64,000 bases of DNA. Origin: Nymphaea colorata (taxonomy: Eukaryota > Streptophyta > Magnoliopsida > Nymphaeales > Nymphaeaceae). Both the position numbers and the translations under genes were made by a program. Shown here piece by piece: positions 1 to 16,748 of the stretch. The notes beneath the pieces were generated by a model, which was not told the origin of the DNA, searched no databases, and worked only from the letters and a program-made list of their open reading frames with translations. Each line of letters starts with the position of its first letter. The first letter of the stretch is position 1. The stretch lies in the NCBI RefSeq assembly GCF_008831285.2, contig NC_045149.1, positions 15,712,578 to 15,776,577 on the forward strand. The letters are read 5' to 3'.

Positions 1-144
1 GCAAGCGGTTTTCCACCTAGCGACTGAATATTTTTTCTTATTTTTCATCATGGAAGCCACTTTTGTGGATGGGGCTGGCTTATTACCATGCAGTCTTTTA
101 TTTTATTTTTGTCTGATATCAAGCGTTGGTGTGGTTGCTTTTAG

Positions 145-3100
145 TAATCAGGACTTCCAAGAGTCACTCAAGGAATTGAAAGAAAAAGCAAATGAACTCA
201 AAGGTGTGAGAGAAGATGTGAAAGCTAGGTAATGGCAGGAATAATCACCTTCTAGAATTCTGTTTATTTTTTAGTGATAGGCTGAGACATACTGTGTATG
301 TCAAGGCACGCAGAAGCTTCAAAGGAGCCCTGATTTAGGAAGAGATGGTGAACTGCCGAATGCAGAACGAAGCAGACGGCGGAGCAGCTGTACAAACACG
401 TGGATGGTGCTTGGACGGAAGCTGAAGCTACAGCAAAGAAGGTGAGAATACTACGATTTCATAGGACACATGCTTTTTGATGAGATTATATTTCTATTAT
501 TCTATAAATCTGTTCCTAGGAGAATACATGGCGTTTGTCTGAAGTACAACATGCTGCATAATTTCTAATCTTAAAGGGTTTCTTATATTTCTTCATTTTC
601 CTGTACTAAGTAAATGTAGTTCTCGTTCTTTTCTTGTTGATGTTCACTTTATTGAATGTCTGGATATTTGGTCACAATGGATTGTTTTATGGAGTTTTAT
701 ATGGATTTAAATTCGTTTCTGTATGAATGAAGTCATATATTTATAAAAGATTTCTCTGATTCTTAGTTATGTCCTCTCAAGAGGGGGAATTGGTACTTGT
801 AGATATTGGTGTTGTCTGGTAATGCCATGATTGTATATCCTGTAGCTTGGCAGATTTTTCTTGCTTTAAAATTCAAAATTTCAAATTACAAAAGGTTCAG
901 TTGCTTCCTCTCAAGGAGGATAAGATAAGTGATCACTCATTGTTGCATTAGTCAGAACTACCTTTCTGGCTGTAGATTCATTGGTTTAGGTGTGGGTGGC
1001 AGGCAAAATTGTTTTTCCAATAAGCTGTTTATTTTGTTGGTATTTATATAGGATAAAACTCCATATGCCCATTTTCTTTCTTATCTTGTTTGTCTACTCT
1101 ACTGGTTACTTATATCTTTCGCTGGTTTCATATTTAGTCTCTGTATCACACAATGCAACCTCCTGATATTGTTCAGCACAAGCTTCATACTTTTTGCAGT
1201 CTTAATCTTCACCAGTGCTTGCTTTCTGCTGTGTGTTCATATCGCTATCCTGTTCAAAAGCTGGTATTATCATAATTAAACAAGTAGCTGAAGCATTACC
1301 CCAAGAGTGTGTTTGCTATGGGAGTTCTTTTAGCTACGGTTTCATTATACAAAACTAGAGTTGCATGGTAGTGTATTACATGGTTTTTCTAATTCCCGTT
1401 AACTTGTTACTTCTGTGGCTTGTTACTGCAAATAATTTGAAACTGTGTTCTTTAGTTCCTCTTTTTGTTGTCTTACTCATATTTACTTTCTTCAATGGTA
1501 TTTTTTAGGTTTCTACAAATGTGAAAGAGAAGATCTCGGCTGCTAAGGAAGAGGTATGGACATACTTTTATCACATATTATCGAAAGACTGTGTCATGAT
1601 GATTTTCGTGTATCCACATTTGAGCTGGAAGCAAGTTTTCTTCTGTGGATTAAATGTGAGGTGATCTTTCTTTTCTTTCTGTCATAGGTCAAAGAAACAT
1701 TTGGATTTGGAAAAGCAGATGCGAAAACAAGTACTCCAAGTGAATCCAGTGCTAGCATGAACAATAATGACAGTGGTGCATTTGGGGATGGGAAAGGCTC
1801 CTCTGAGGCCAGTAGTAGTCAAGGACCAACCAGTGCGTCAGATACATTCTTTCATAGGTTCAAGTCAAATGTTTCATCTGCACCACCAAAAATTAGAGCT
1901 GCTTTTGAAAAACTAAAGGATAATAAGGTTGTGGACTTGGCCAAGAAGGGTTATGACATCGTAAAAGATGAGCTGAATGGTAACACAAGCAAAAGAAAAT
2001 GGATGCAACATGCAGCTGCTTCGTCATCTAATGTGGAGAGGAGTGATGCGACTGACATTGTTGTTGTACCTGTGAAGCAATCTCGTTGGAGCCAAAAATG
2101 GGAGGAATTCAAGAATAAGGTGCGTATTCATACTGCTAGGGCAGTTAATTAGTCTGGTTATCTTATTTTTCTACAATGAACTGATTTATTAAGGATGATC
2201 GTTTCCATCCAGGTGCAAAAACATCCTGTTTTTAAGCGAGTTAGTGGGTACAGTGAACCTGTAGTAACAAAGAGCCAAGAGGTATGTTGCAATTAAAGCA
2301 TCATATAATAACTATTTCACTCACGGAAGTAGATTATCCTGATAATTCTTACTTGTCCATTTATCTGTTTGGCAGATTGCAGAGGATGTGATGGAACGGT
2401 GGGAGACTAGTGACAATCCTGTTGTACACAAGATACAGGAGTACGTGCCCCCTTATGACCTATCTTTTCTTTGTCTGTTTTTATGCATTTCTTGTTGGCA
2501 GTTCTCATCTAATATACTATTCTTTTGTCAGTCTGAATGAAACTGTATTTGGTGAAACTGCTGCTGCTCTTTCTTTTAAGGAAATTAAGCGCCGTGATCC
2601 GTAAGATTTCTGTTTGATGCCTTTAATATGATATCATCCTCCAGAACTTATTAGCAATAACTGATTGTTGTGTGGCATTTTGTGGAAAAGAACATTTTCA
2701 TTGCCAGATTTTGTGGCTGAAGTTCAGGAAATGGTCAGGCCTACTCTTCAAGCTTATCTCAAAGTAAGTATCATATTAATTATATTGATTATGTTTGCTG
2801 AATATTATAATTTTATACAGATCTCTACTGTACTTCTGATGCATTGTGCAAGGCTTCTCATTTAAGGTGATTGGTGGTGACATTGGACAGGGTGACGTGG
2901 AAGCTTTAAAGAAAACTTGTGCTCCTGAAGTGATTGAACGGTGCAAAGCGGAGCGTATGGCATATGAAAGTCAAGGAATATTCTTTGATAACAAGGTAGT
3001 TCTCTATTTATATCATGGCCAATTGAAACCTTGGAGATGGTTTTATAGGCATTGTTGTTATTTAAGCCAGGTTTATCATTAGAAGATGACAATTATTATA

Positions 3101-5949
3101 CAATGCTGGAAAAGTCAAATGCAGCCAAAGCTATAATGATGATAAAATGATGTTCCCAGTTCCCACAACTTTAGAAATAAATGTATTGACAAGTTTGTAT
3201 TTTTTTATGCTTGTAAGAGATGCTATTTTGCACTGGTCCACTTGTTTCTAGTTCCCCCATATTCTATCCTTGTCATGTTTGTCATGCCTTCAGTTTGGCA
3301 ATATTGTCTTCAGCCAACAGCTATTTGAAGCTGCAATTTTACTATAAGGTCATAAACATGGACATCTACAGTGTTTCTAGTTTTTCTATTAGATTCTTTA
3401 ATTAAGTAGCATTACCTAATGCAGCCACAAAAAGTTACAATGAAGAGGGAGCAACGTCCTTTGATCTTTTAATTTCCCTTCTCTATGTCCTTTTTTGGCA
3501 AGTTAAATAACTTTCTATTTTCTAATGTTATTGGAGTGCCTTTCTGGTCTATTTGTGTTTACCATTATTCGCCATTCCTTTCATTTAATTTATTTATGGT
3601 TCCTTCATCAACCATTTAATGGATATAGTGATCTACTGATTGATCCCTTCTCCTAACTGCTAATTTTCTAAGGGGTCAATGCTTTCTTAGCTTGATGGTT
3701 AGGCTATGCAGTCATAGCAAAGTGAAAGCTCAAAACCTGGAGGTTATCCTCCAAGTCCACTACATGTGTATTTTTTTTTTCAAAATAAATTAAAGGGTTC
3801 TGCTTATCACTAAACTTTAGCATTCTGGCTGTCCTCGGAGCTTCGAGTCCTAGACATTATTTTATTTGGAGGATGGTGTATCGGGGTTTGTGTAATTATG
3901 TATGTTTTATTTTGAGTTGTATGTTTTGTTTCAAGTAGTTACAAAATGACTAGGTTAAATTGTATTCCCTATTAGATAGTTGTTTACATATTGTCTTACA
4001 TTCTGTATCAATTATATTGGATCCTTTTAGGGGTTCATATTATTGTGGCTATGTGTGTTTGTGTGTGCGCATCTTTCTTTTACATTTTTTATGTCATCTT
4101 GGATCCTTTTGGTGGTCCATATGAACATATCTATATATATTGTGGTTGCAAAAGTGGGTTCTTGTTGTGGAACAAAGTCATTAATTGGATCATGTCCTTG
4201 CATATGGAAGCTCTCAAAGCCAAAGATGACAAAGTTAGACACAAGAAGGTGCTCGAATGCAAGAACAGGTGCCTTCCAAGGAGGATATTTTGCATAAAAT
4301 TGGGGGCCTGATATATATCTCCATTGCAAATAGTAGACATGGGGACACCTTGGACAAAGTCTTTCCAGTGTTCCTAAAACCCCAAAACTGGGATGTTTTT
4401 GCTAGAACATTCTTCAATTGGTTTAGTTGAAAGTGACTTAGACTTTTCCAGTTACAGGATGTAAGTTCAGCAAGTTTTTGCAGATTCTTCTGGATGCCGT
4501 GGACTATATACAGTATTAAAGGAGTCTAGGTTGAAATATGAGGGAAGAAAAGCAGAACAGGAAATTGAAACAAAAAGGCAGAGCAATTACACGCTAGGCA
4601 TGGACTTCATTATTGTATTGAGAGCATTGGTGCCAAAAATACTACTTTTGTGGACCAGAAATTGATGCAAGATATTGTTCCATGATAGGAAATAGATATT
4701 CTTTATTATTAGTAATTGCGCAACCTTTCAGGGTATCAATAAGCGAAGTATAGCCTTGGTGATATGACCATACGAGTCTACGACATGCTGCTACTCTTGA
4801 TCTTGATATAGTTCTATGAGTGATCTCTAGATCATTTGAAATCATGGTGATGCTTATGACAAATTAAACTTGACGTTGGTGGCCATATGTTGTGAGTACG
4901 TGCATTGTCCAAAAAATCCCTGATGTGCTAAGCCATTGGCGCATTACATATGAGCCAGGGAGGTGCTAGGCCCATCTGACTTGCCAAAATCTTCAATTGT
5001 GTGTGCGTATATACGGTAAGTAGCCTTGGTAAGTAGCCTTGGTGCCCCTCTAACTTGAAATTCTGGCTCTGCTATCAGCGGAGGGTAATATTTTGCTTTT
5101 TGTTTAATACCACAATTATGTGTAACTCCTGTCTGGTACACAAACATTACTGGTTCTCTAATTTTTTCTGTGTGTTTATTTTGAGAAGATTCCTTTATCC
5201 CCGTAATTAGTCTCCTCTTTCAGCTTCTGAATTGTTGCTCCATTTGTTTCTTTAGGATGTGAAATATCTTTTTGTTCTAGTTCGATTACTGCACAAAAGC
5301 TATCTGCATATAGGACCAGGCTGTTTCCTGGATTCTGTTTTCTTTAAGGTGAAAGGTTTAGTTGCTTAAAAGGTAGTGGTTACAAGGTAAAACTAAACCA
5401 TAATAAGAGAGGACTGTAGTAAAACATCCAGAAACAGAGACTTTCTTTAGAAACCCTGAAATATGATCAATTTTATTGCAGATTCTACATATATCAGAAG
5501 TGGAAGTCAGGGAAACTAAACTTATGGGCACAACACCAATAATCGTATTAGCAGTAAGATTTGATCCTCTGTTTTTTAAGCTACATTTGACTGTAAAGTT
5601 TACTTCAGACTGCTGATCTTAGCTATTCACCGTTCCCTACTTAGCCTGTTATTATGCTGGTTGTGTTGTGAATGCAGTTCCAAACACAGCAAATATATTG
5701 TGTTCGTGATAAGCATGGTGCCATTACGGAAGGTGGCAAGGTCAGAAATAAGACAGTTAACTTGGTCGTTGGAAGTTTCTTGATGTGTTTACGTTTTAAC
5801 TGAAGTTTGAATTACAGGATACCATACACACCGTATATTATGCATGGGCAATGCAGCAGGTTGATGCCGAGGAGCTTGGTGAAAATGTCTTCTACCCTGT
5901 GTGGAGATTAAGAGAGATGCAACAACTGGGTATTCAAGCCCTCATATAG
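145..5949 (+). CDS. TIM44: TIM44-like mitochondrial import subunit, 3' part (5' exons outside window)
   Basis: TIM44 is a peripheral matrix-side subunit of the mitochondrial inner-membrane TIM23 translocase that tethers the mtHsp70 import motor. Twelve exons can be read: 145-228, 366-441, 1509-1553, 1688-2119, 2213-2281, 2376-2440, 2532-2600, 2691-2763, 2891-2995, 5482-5553, 5678-5740 and 5818-5949 (stop TAG). All have GT-AG borders and keep one frame for about 427 residues. The N-terminal part is a charged helical region ([31 protein letters not shown]), followed by a Ser/Gly-rich linker in exon 4. The C-terminal domain has the family pattern: [40 protein letters not shown], then [16 protein letters not shown] and a terminal [20 protein letters not shown] block. 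The transit peptide and start lie left of base 1. Intron 9 is 2.5 kb and carries repeat remnants. Part of this gene is duplicated at 30647-32266. Confidence 0.93.
3680..3785 (+). mobile_element. Possible tRNA-derived SINE remnant in TIM44 intron 9
   Basis: Positions 3688-3702 (TAGCTTGATGGTTAG) resemble a Pol III A box. Positions 3742-3752 (GGTTATCCTCC) are a degenerate B box about 50 bases downstream, and a T-rich tail follows at 3770-3780. The order and spacing suit a plant SINE head, but no target-site duplication is evident. Confidence 0.3.
5041..5080 (+). repeat. Dispersed repeat motif, copy 1 of 3
   Basis: GGTGCCCCTCTAACTTGAAA followed by TTCTGGCTCTGCTATCAGCG, inside TIM44 intron 9. Same motif as at 19325-19362 (minus) and 41733-41773 (plus). 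It is preceded by a short direct duplication of GGTAAGTAGCCTT (about 5014-5040). Confidence 0.4.
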
Positions 5950-7262
5950 GATTTGTAAACAATTACCGAAGTATATACCATGCAGTTCTGCAAAGAGTAG
6001 TTTTGTTTTACTTTTTTTTTCCTTTCTCCTTTTTTCTTTCGAGGAAATAAATTTATATTTTCAGATAGAGAGAGTATTTGCTTTTATGTGGCGCTACTTA
6101 ATTTTTACCTCCTTTGAAGGGCATCTTATTTACGGGTGCACCATCCCGCGCCAAATTTTTTGTGGAACAGTAGCAATTGGTTTTATAACAGATGCCCGAA
6201 GTGATTGTATCAAGTTGGCTTTATTCTTTGCTTATTCTGTACGAAACTTGCCTAAGTTTGGATCATAGCATGTTGCATAATAAGGCGGAGAACTATGGCT
6301 TGCTTCTGCTTCTTGTTGGTGGCTCGCCTCAATTGGATGACGGGCTTGGCAGAAATTGGCCCCAGCGGCTAAGAGCGCTAGGTTAAGACCTTTAAAGTTT
6401 AAAGTTGGAAACATCAGGTGAGGTGGTGGCCTGAAGAACACCCCAAGCTTGATATGTGGAGTGGCTTCTCGTGTTTGATTTCTTTTGCCTTAACCAGAAC
6501 CTATGTTGTAGAAATTTATGAAGGGAGACTGATTACCCGTTTGTTTCCGCGTACGTTTCTGACAGATGATGGTCCGGAAGGCTTTTCTGCCTCTCTTGCT
6601 GAAAAAAAAACAAAAAAACAAAAAGGTTGGGAAAAGCCGATTGGGAGCTCATTCTCTTCACCAGGGCACTGTGAGTTACAAATTTGTTAAATAGCATAAG
6701 TTTGCAATTCCTTCCAGGTAACTTCTCTGATTTGTTGGTGGGCATTGGGCCGTGCTCATCCTGCACACTTATACTCGCAGAATTTGAGCTTCCTAACTAT
6801 AACTATTTCGGTAGGCTGCGATGGTCAACCTTAGCTCGTAAATGTCTTCAACGTGGTCGAATAATACAGAATGACATTTTGATTTGTTTTTGGGTGTTGA
6901 ACATATTCGACCACTTACAAAAACCTGGATACGTGTTTATAAAGCATCATAAGGTAGTTGAGGAAGAGGAGAAGGTAGACTTCATGTGCAAGGGTAAAGT
7001 TATCCTTCCCAACCATGAGAAGGTTTGCAATTTTCTGGGGACGGCTCCAAACATGCTTGGCATAGATTCTTTGTTTCTTCACAGTAGTGATTGATGTTGC
7101 CAAGCTAGCCATATGCAATGTTTCTGAGCAACTACCCTTGTAGCCAACTTTTTAATGCAATACTTGTAAAACACAATGATATATAATGACGATGAAGCAT
7201 CAAAAGTATGATGAAGGACAACAGAAAGCCCGTATTACGGAGCGAAAGAAAATTTGCAGGAG
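5950..7262. other. Spacer between TIM44 and the RING-H2 gene
   Basis: This holds the TIM44 3' UTR and about 1.2 kb of spacer. Open frames at 6418-6690 and 6684-7094 show no family resemblance, domain or splice structure. No repeat or RNA gene was recognised. Confidence 0.5.
6046..6051 (+). promoter_or_regulatory. Candidate poly(A) signal of the TIM44 gene
   Basis: AATAAA lies 97 bases after the TIM44 stop codon, behind a T-rich tract. Position and sequence fit a plant near-upstream element. The cleavage site is not visible. Confidence 0.45.
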
Positions 7263-7775
7263 ATGGCCGGCCGGCCTCCTGCGCCTTCTGCATGGGACGC
7301 CATCGACGCACGCATCAATCGGTTGCTCACAGAGCTGGATTCCCTGAACCAGCAGATCTTGGACTATAATTTGAGACTCAGTGAGTTGGCCGAGCGTCTG
7401 CAAAGGTTGGTCTGGTCAGAACCCCCCTCAAACTTCTCTGAAATGGAAATGAGCAGCAGCAGAGAAGGCGCCATTGCTGAGGAACAGGCAGTAGACACGT
7501 ACTATGCAGATGTGCAAAGGAAGGTGCTGTCCAACGTCGAGGTGTCGAGACGGCTGAAAGAGATGACAACGGTGAGTCATGCGGTGGGTTGCAGCAGCGA
7601 GCAGGAGGAATGGATGTGTGCTGTGTGCAGGGAAGGGTGGGAGGTCGAAAGCAGCGGCGGCGGTGGTGATGAAGTGAAGCTCTTGGCATGTTCTCACATG
7701 TATCATACCATCTGCATTGCGGCGTGGCTGGCTTATAAGAACCTCTGCCCTCTCTGTCGATCCTCTGTTTACTAG
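7263..7775 (+). CDS. RING-H2 zinc-finger protein, probable E3 ubiquitin ligase
   Basis: This is an intronless 170-residue protein beginning MAGRPPAPSA at the first in-frame ATG. The TTG nine bases upstream is not a credible eukaryotic start. Residues about 15-55 form a leucine-rich heptad-like helix (INRLLTELDSLNQQILDY, then LRLSELAERLQRL), probably a coiled coil for dimerisation or substrate binding. The C-terminus is a complete RING-H2 finger: CAVC, then a Gly-rich insert, CSHMYHTIC, a 10-residue spacer and CPLC. The C-x-H-x2-H-x2-C-x10-C-x2-C spacing is exact, so it should bind two Zn ions and recruit an E2 enzyme. The finger ends five residues before the stop. No membrane segment or signal peptide is present, which suggests a soluble protein. 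Substrate and pathway cannot be inferred. Confidence 0.85.
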   Translation: MAGRPPAPSAWDAIDARINRLLTELDSLNQQILDYNLRLSELAERLQRLVWSEPPSNFSEMEMSSSREGAIAEEQAVDTYYADVQRKVLSNVEVSRRLKEMTTVSHAVGCSSEQEEWMCAVCREGWEVESSGGGGDEVKLLACSHMYHTICIAAWLAYKNLCPLCRSSVY

Positions 7776-10700
7776 AACCTCCCTCTCTGTGTAGAGGTTT
7801 CATGTCTCTATGGGATCAACACTGATTATCAATATCTAAATATCTTATTTTATTGGAAACCTTTTAGATATGGAATCTAAGCCAAGGTTTTGAATTTTGA
7901 TCTTTTAGCATATGACATATTTGGAAGAACATGATTTAGAGAGCATTTATATTAGCTTTCATACTTAAGGACATCTTCTCAACAATGTAGAAGCTTTGAT
8001 ATGTACAAAGGCATTTTACCTTGTCCGGCCTTGTAAGAGGTCAACATGGAGTTTGAAGCCAAAGCCTTGTAGTAGGAGGCCTTTGGGACTTAATATTCTT
8101 ATAGCTAAAGCATAAAAAATCTATTCCTGAACCGTCACGGGAACAGCGGTGAAACCCATTTGGGACTCATTACAAAAAAATAATGCGCAGTGAAAGCCCT
8201 GCAATAAGGAGCCAGAAGTCAAGTCTCCTGCATTTTTCCCTTGCTCCGAAAGTTTCGGGCTGCATCGATTTGCACAGCAGTTTGATGTTGACCAGAATCG
8301 AACTGTGCACCTTCTTTCGTTTGCTGGTCTGAACCAACTCACCCAAACCACTTGCAGTTACACATTGAAAGCCCCCGTATGCAAACAGTCTATTGTGCTT
8401 TTGCCCATAAAAAAAATCTGTCACCTTCCTACACAGAAGAAGTTGAATACTTAATTTAACATGCATTTATGAGCGTTCACGATCAAATTTGACTCTTCTC
8501 AATAATTACAAAAGGTGAACCTTGTAAGTGAGATGTAGCTGATTTGCTTCTAAGATTTGATACTTACGTTTGTGGTGTATAAATAAGATTAGAAAAATGA
8601 ATTATCTGAACCACACAAGTGCTCTAGAACACCATGTTGAGATGTACCTGACGTGAGTCGGGAACTGTGGGCGTGGTCTCCAACTGCTCTTTTATTTCTT
8701 TTCTCGTGATCAGTCACTATTAATTGCCAGTACGTGGGAAAATTTAATAGAAAACAAGAATCGCGTGAAAATATTCGATTCCTTTTTCTTTAGGCACTTT
8801 TGAGCGTTTGTTAATAGTTTATCGTTTATTTCTGGGACTACCAGAATACTGTTCGATGACTTCTGTATGTAGGATCCTTTATGAGGTAATGTTTGACGTT
8901 AAGATCCAAATCCAATATGACATCTAACAATAGATCTGTCATCTGAAGGTCGATTGGACTTGAGATCCAAGTTATATTAGACAGAATCAGAAGAAGATTA
9001 CTGGAACTATGAGATCCAGCAGACCAAATTGGTGCAGCAAGGGGCTGTCCCGTAAATTGGACCAACTTAATAATTCATTTTTTTTTTGTTCAATTGGGTA
9101 GTACTGATTATTTTTTTATTGAGTTTCACTATCAATGTTTATTTATCTCCAGATGGAGTTCAAACAAATCAGAGTTGCTTTCTGTAAAAGCTAAACGGTG
9201 CATAGGTTGTGGAGGGCTAGTGAGAATCCAATTACTTAAATAATCTGGTTTGAATGCAATTCGCTCAGCTAAGAAACGAAGGAAAAAAGTTAAGATTGAA
9301 AGAGAAAACGACTTCCTGGGATGTCTCGATCACAAGGTAATCCCTATGAAAGATATATGTCGGATGACTCAATTATCCTTTCCGGTGGCGCAGCCAAGTT
9401 TAAGTTTTTTTCCTTCTTGGCACCTGCTGCCCCTGAATTGCTTTCAACTGCATCAGTCAGAGAGGAGGATCTAGTTTCCATCCCTGGCAGCCTTGGCTGG
9501 GGAAAGATGCAACCAATCAAACAAGACAAATATAAGAGATGCTAACTTAGGACAACACTACAAATATTTAAAACGTTATAATAATATCCCTAAAATGCAA
9601 GTTATATCCGTATAAAATGGGAGAAGCCTATTAAATTGGGATAAGACTCCACACTCCAGACGACCTCAACTAATTGTATTCGTAAAGCATGTTGGTGGAG
9701 GGTTCAGTTGCAAGGCAAGACATATGATCGTTGTGCCATTTATATATATAGATGTACAACTGTATATGATAATATTAAGCTACATTGAATCCCATATCGG
9801 CCTGGACTTATTCAGGGTTTTCCAAGAAATGATCCATTTAAGTGACAATAGAACTCCTCATCAGAGAAAGAGAGAAAAAAATTCTTGGGAAGCCTCATAA
9901 GAAACCCACAAAAGAATAGGGACACAAAATCTTGGCTTAAACGTGAAGATATGAAAGGAAGTAGGCTCCAAATACACTAGAAGCCTTCCAGAGTTCAAAT
10001 TCTTTACGCAACGAAAAATAGATAAAAGTACCAGTTGGCTTGTGGGAGTGCAGGGTGATGCACGGGATGACCTCCCAACCAAACTCTCCACCTAACCTTC
10101 CATAGCCAAATTAATATTTACGTTGTGTGCTCAGAGCTTTTGAGCTTTTTTTAAAAACGACGGTGAAAAACGTTTCTCAGTCTTTTTTCCCGGAAGGCAG
10201 CGTTCGTTGGCTAACAAGTAACAACAAGAACACAGCGTTCCAGATCATGGAAACCCCACAGACCACAGTGCTCGTGTCGCGAAATGCGTTCTTAAGGTCG
10301 GATCGTGATACAGACGAAAAAAAACAAAGGCAAAGAATCGATACTTATAAATTATTTACCAACTCACTTATGTTCTTGCGGTGAGAAAAAGGAGAGACAG
10401 GATAGGATGGGGGCCCACCACAAGCATCAAGAAGAGCATGAGATGGGAATATGCCCTTTTTTTTTTTTGGTGCTCCCTCCTGGCAAACCTTTTCTTTTTG
10501 GGTGAGGGCCGTCGAATTCAACCATTCACAGAGGTACGAATGAATATAATAAAAACCTCAGGACGTTGAGGAAAGGAATGAGAGAAAAAAGAAATGGACA
10601 TTTCAACTATATTTATTATAATAAAAATCAGAGTTCGATGACTTCTGTAAAAATCAGAGTCGCTGAGATTGCTCGAACCCGAATTATGCATATGTATTTT

Positions 10701-11199
10701 ATTTATTTCAATACGTCATCGAAATGAAATTTTAACGTATATAAACATTTAATGGAAAGCACAGCCACAATTAACACGATAATGGTTGCAGATTGTGTTT
10801 TCACCATGTGCAATTCGATGAAAAAATCGTGCATATTCATCGAATGTGAGAAACACTCTCCAGGAGAATCCAATTTGCGATGAAAATCGTCTAAAGGGAA
10901 AAGAGACTTGCAAGCATGAACGTCGTCCCGAAGACAACATGTTAACTTAAATATTAGAAAACAAAAACAGTGTAAACGAGAAATTTACCCTTAGCTGAGG
11001 CGCTTTAAGGAAGTTTCAAAGAAGTGAGCGTGGGTGGTAAGGTCGTAATTTTCGGATCATGAAGGGACTTTTTTGGCTGCCATTTTATTGAGGCGGGGGG
11101 CCGTCCGTTTTTTTTTTTTGGCCTCCTTTCTTGGAAAAAAAAGGGAAAAGTAAACGGACGAAAAAGCTGAGAAAAGAAGAAGTTCCCCACTCCTCCTCC
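7776..11199. other. 3.4-kb spacer between RING-H2 and malate dehydrogenase genes
   Basis: AT-rich spacer with no gene recognised apart from the SINE-like element at 8175-8366. Open frames at 9250-9545, 9861-10091 and 10127-10505 overlap one another on both strands and resemble nothing known. A 23-base block at 9621-9643 recurs inverted at 54496-54518. Confidence 0.5.
8175..8366 (-). mobile_element. tRNA-derived SINE-like element
   Basis: On the minus strand, a head reading TGGGTGAGTTGG (A box, plus positions 8334-8345) is followed about 40 bases on by AGTTCGATTCT (B box, plus positions 8294-8304), close to the tRNA internal promoter consensus. An unrelated body of about 110 bases follows, ending in a run of seven T's near plus position 8174-8180. 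This is the layout of plant Au-type SINEs. A weak TGTAA occurs at both flanks. No protein is encoded. Confidence 0.55.
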
Positions 11200-11205
11200 T
11201 ATAAG
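11200..11205 (+). promoter_or_regulatory. Candidate TATA element of the malate dehydrogenase gene
   Basis: TATAAG lies 107 bases before the MDH ATG, just after a CTCCTCCTCC pyrimidine tract, with a CT-rich leader following. Position fits a plant core promoter, but the match is imperfect. Confidence 0.4.
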
Positions 11206-11306
11206 AGGCGGAGACGAAGTCGTCGGCCCCCAGGCCCCAAGAAAACCCTTCACACCATTTCTCAATATTCTCTCGAAGCTTCGGCCCTCTCTTCCGCCCG
11301 ACGGCA

Positions 11307-15949
<4,643 letters not shown>

Positions 15950-16748
15950 CCGTGCTCTAGGCGGTGTGGGAGGCGTCCGCTTCACTTTTTTTCGTTCAGA
16001 AACCGTTTATGGAGATTTAGAATAACGTATCTTTTTTCATTTGGGTAAAAAAGAAAAGTTGATGACGAGCAAGCGCTCGCTTCTCTGTTGTGTTAATTTT
16101 GACCGGACGTCCTTTCAATTTTGATGTACCCATATTTTTTCCGATTTAAGGCCCCATGGGCGGTATCCGAGTAAAGGACATTTCCGCCGTGATTGGGCTG
16201 TAAGTGCTTTCTTGGTAGGCATTAATATCGATGAGGAGGGTGCGCATCCGAAGATGAAGGGTTTGACAAAATTCCCAGCGTTTAGAATTAGGATTTGTTT
16301 GTGGTCTGGACCTGGTTTGAGGATTTAGTCAATTTTTAGCAGTTCAAATGTGATTTTGGTTGATCTTATGCGTCTTGAGTTTGATTAGTTTGCAACCTTA
16401 AAAACCATTGTTTAAACAGCTCAAGCACAATGCTCCTCCGAAGGCCAGAGCAGATGAAACATGAAAAGAACAGAACCGGTTTTCTCGGTTTCTCCTTTGC
16501 AGTCCTTTTTCAGAGTTTTGCCCGATCGCTTGTGGGTGGTGGGCGTTTCCTCTCAAACTCTCTCCCTGTAGGCTGTAGCCCAGGAAAAAAATTTTAAAAT
16601 TTTTCTGCCAATTTTTTTTTTGGTATGTTGAGGCTGGAATGGAAAAGATTTTCCTGAAAAAATGTTTCCACCGCGAGGGGTGAAAAAATGTTTCTGAAAT
16701 TACCGTCTTCCTATTCTCATCTTCGTCGTTCGCCGCTGCGCATCAGAA

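Noticed and set aside
6418-7094. Two overlapping frames before the RING gene
   Set aside because: No recognisable domain, poor composition with a poly-Lys run from an A-rich tract, and no splice context.
7378-7803. 141-codon minus-strand frame over the RING gene
   Set aside because: Shadow of the RING-H2 coding sequence, with no domain of its own.
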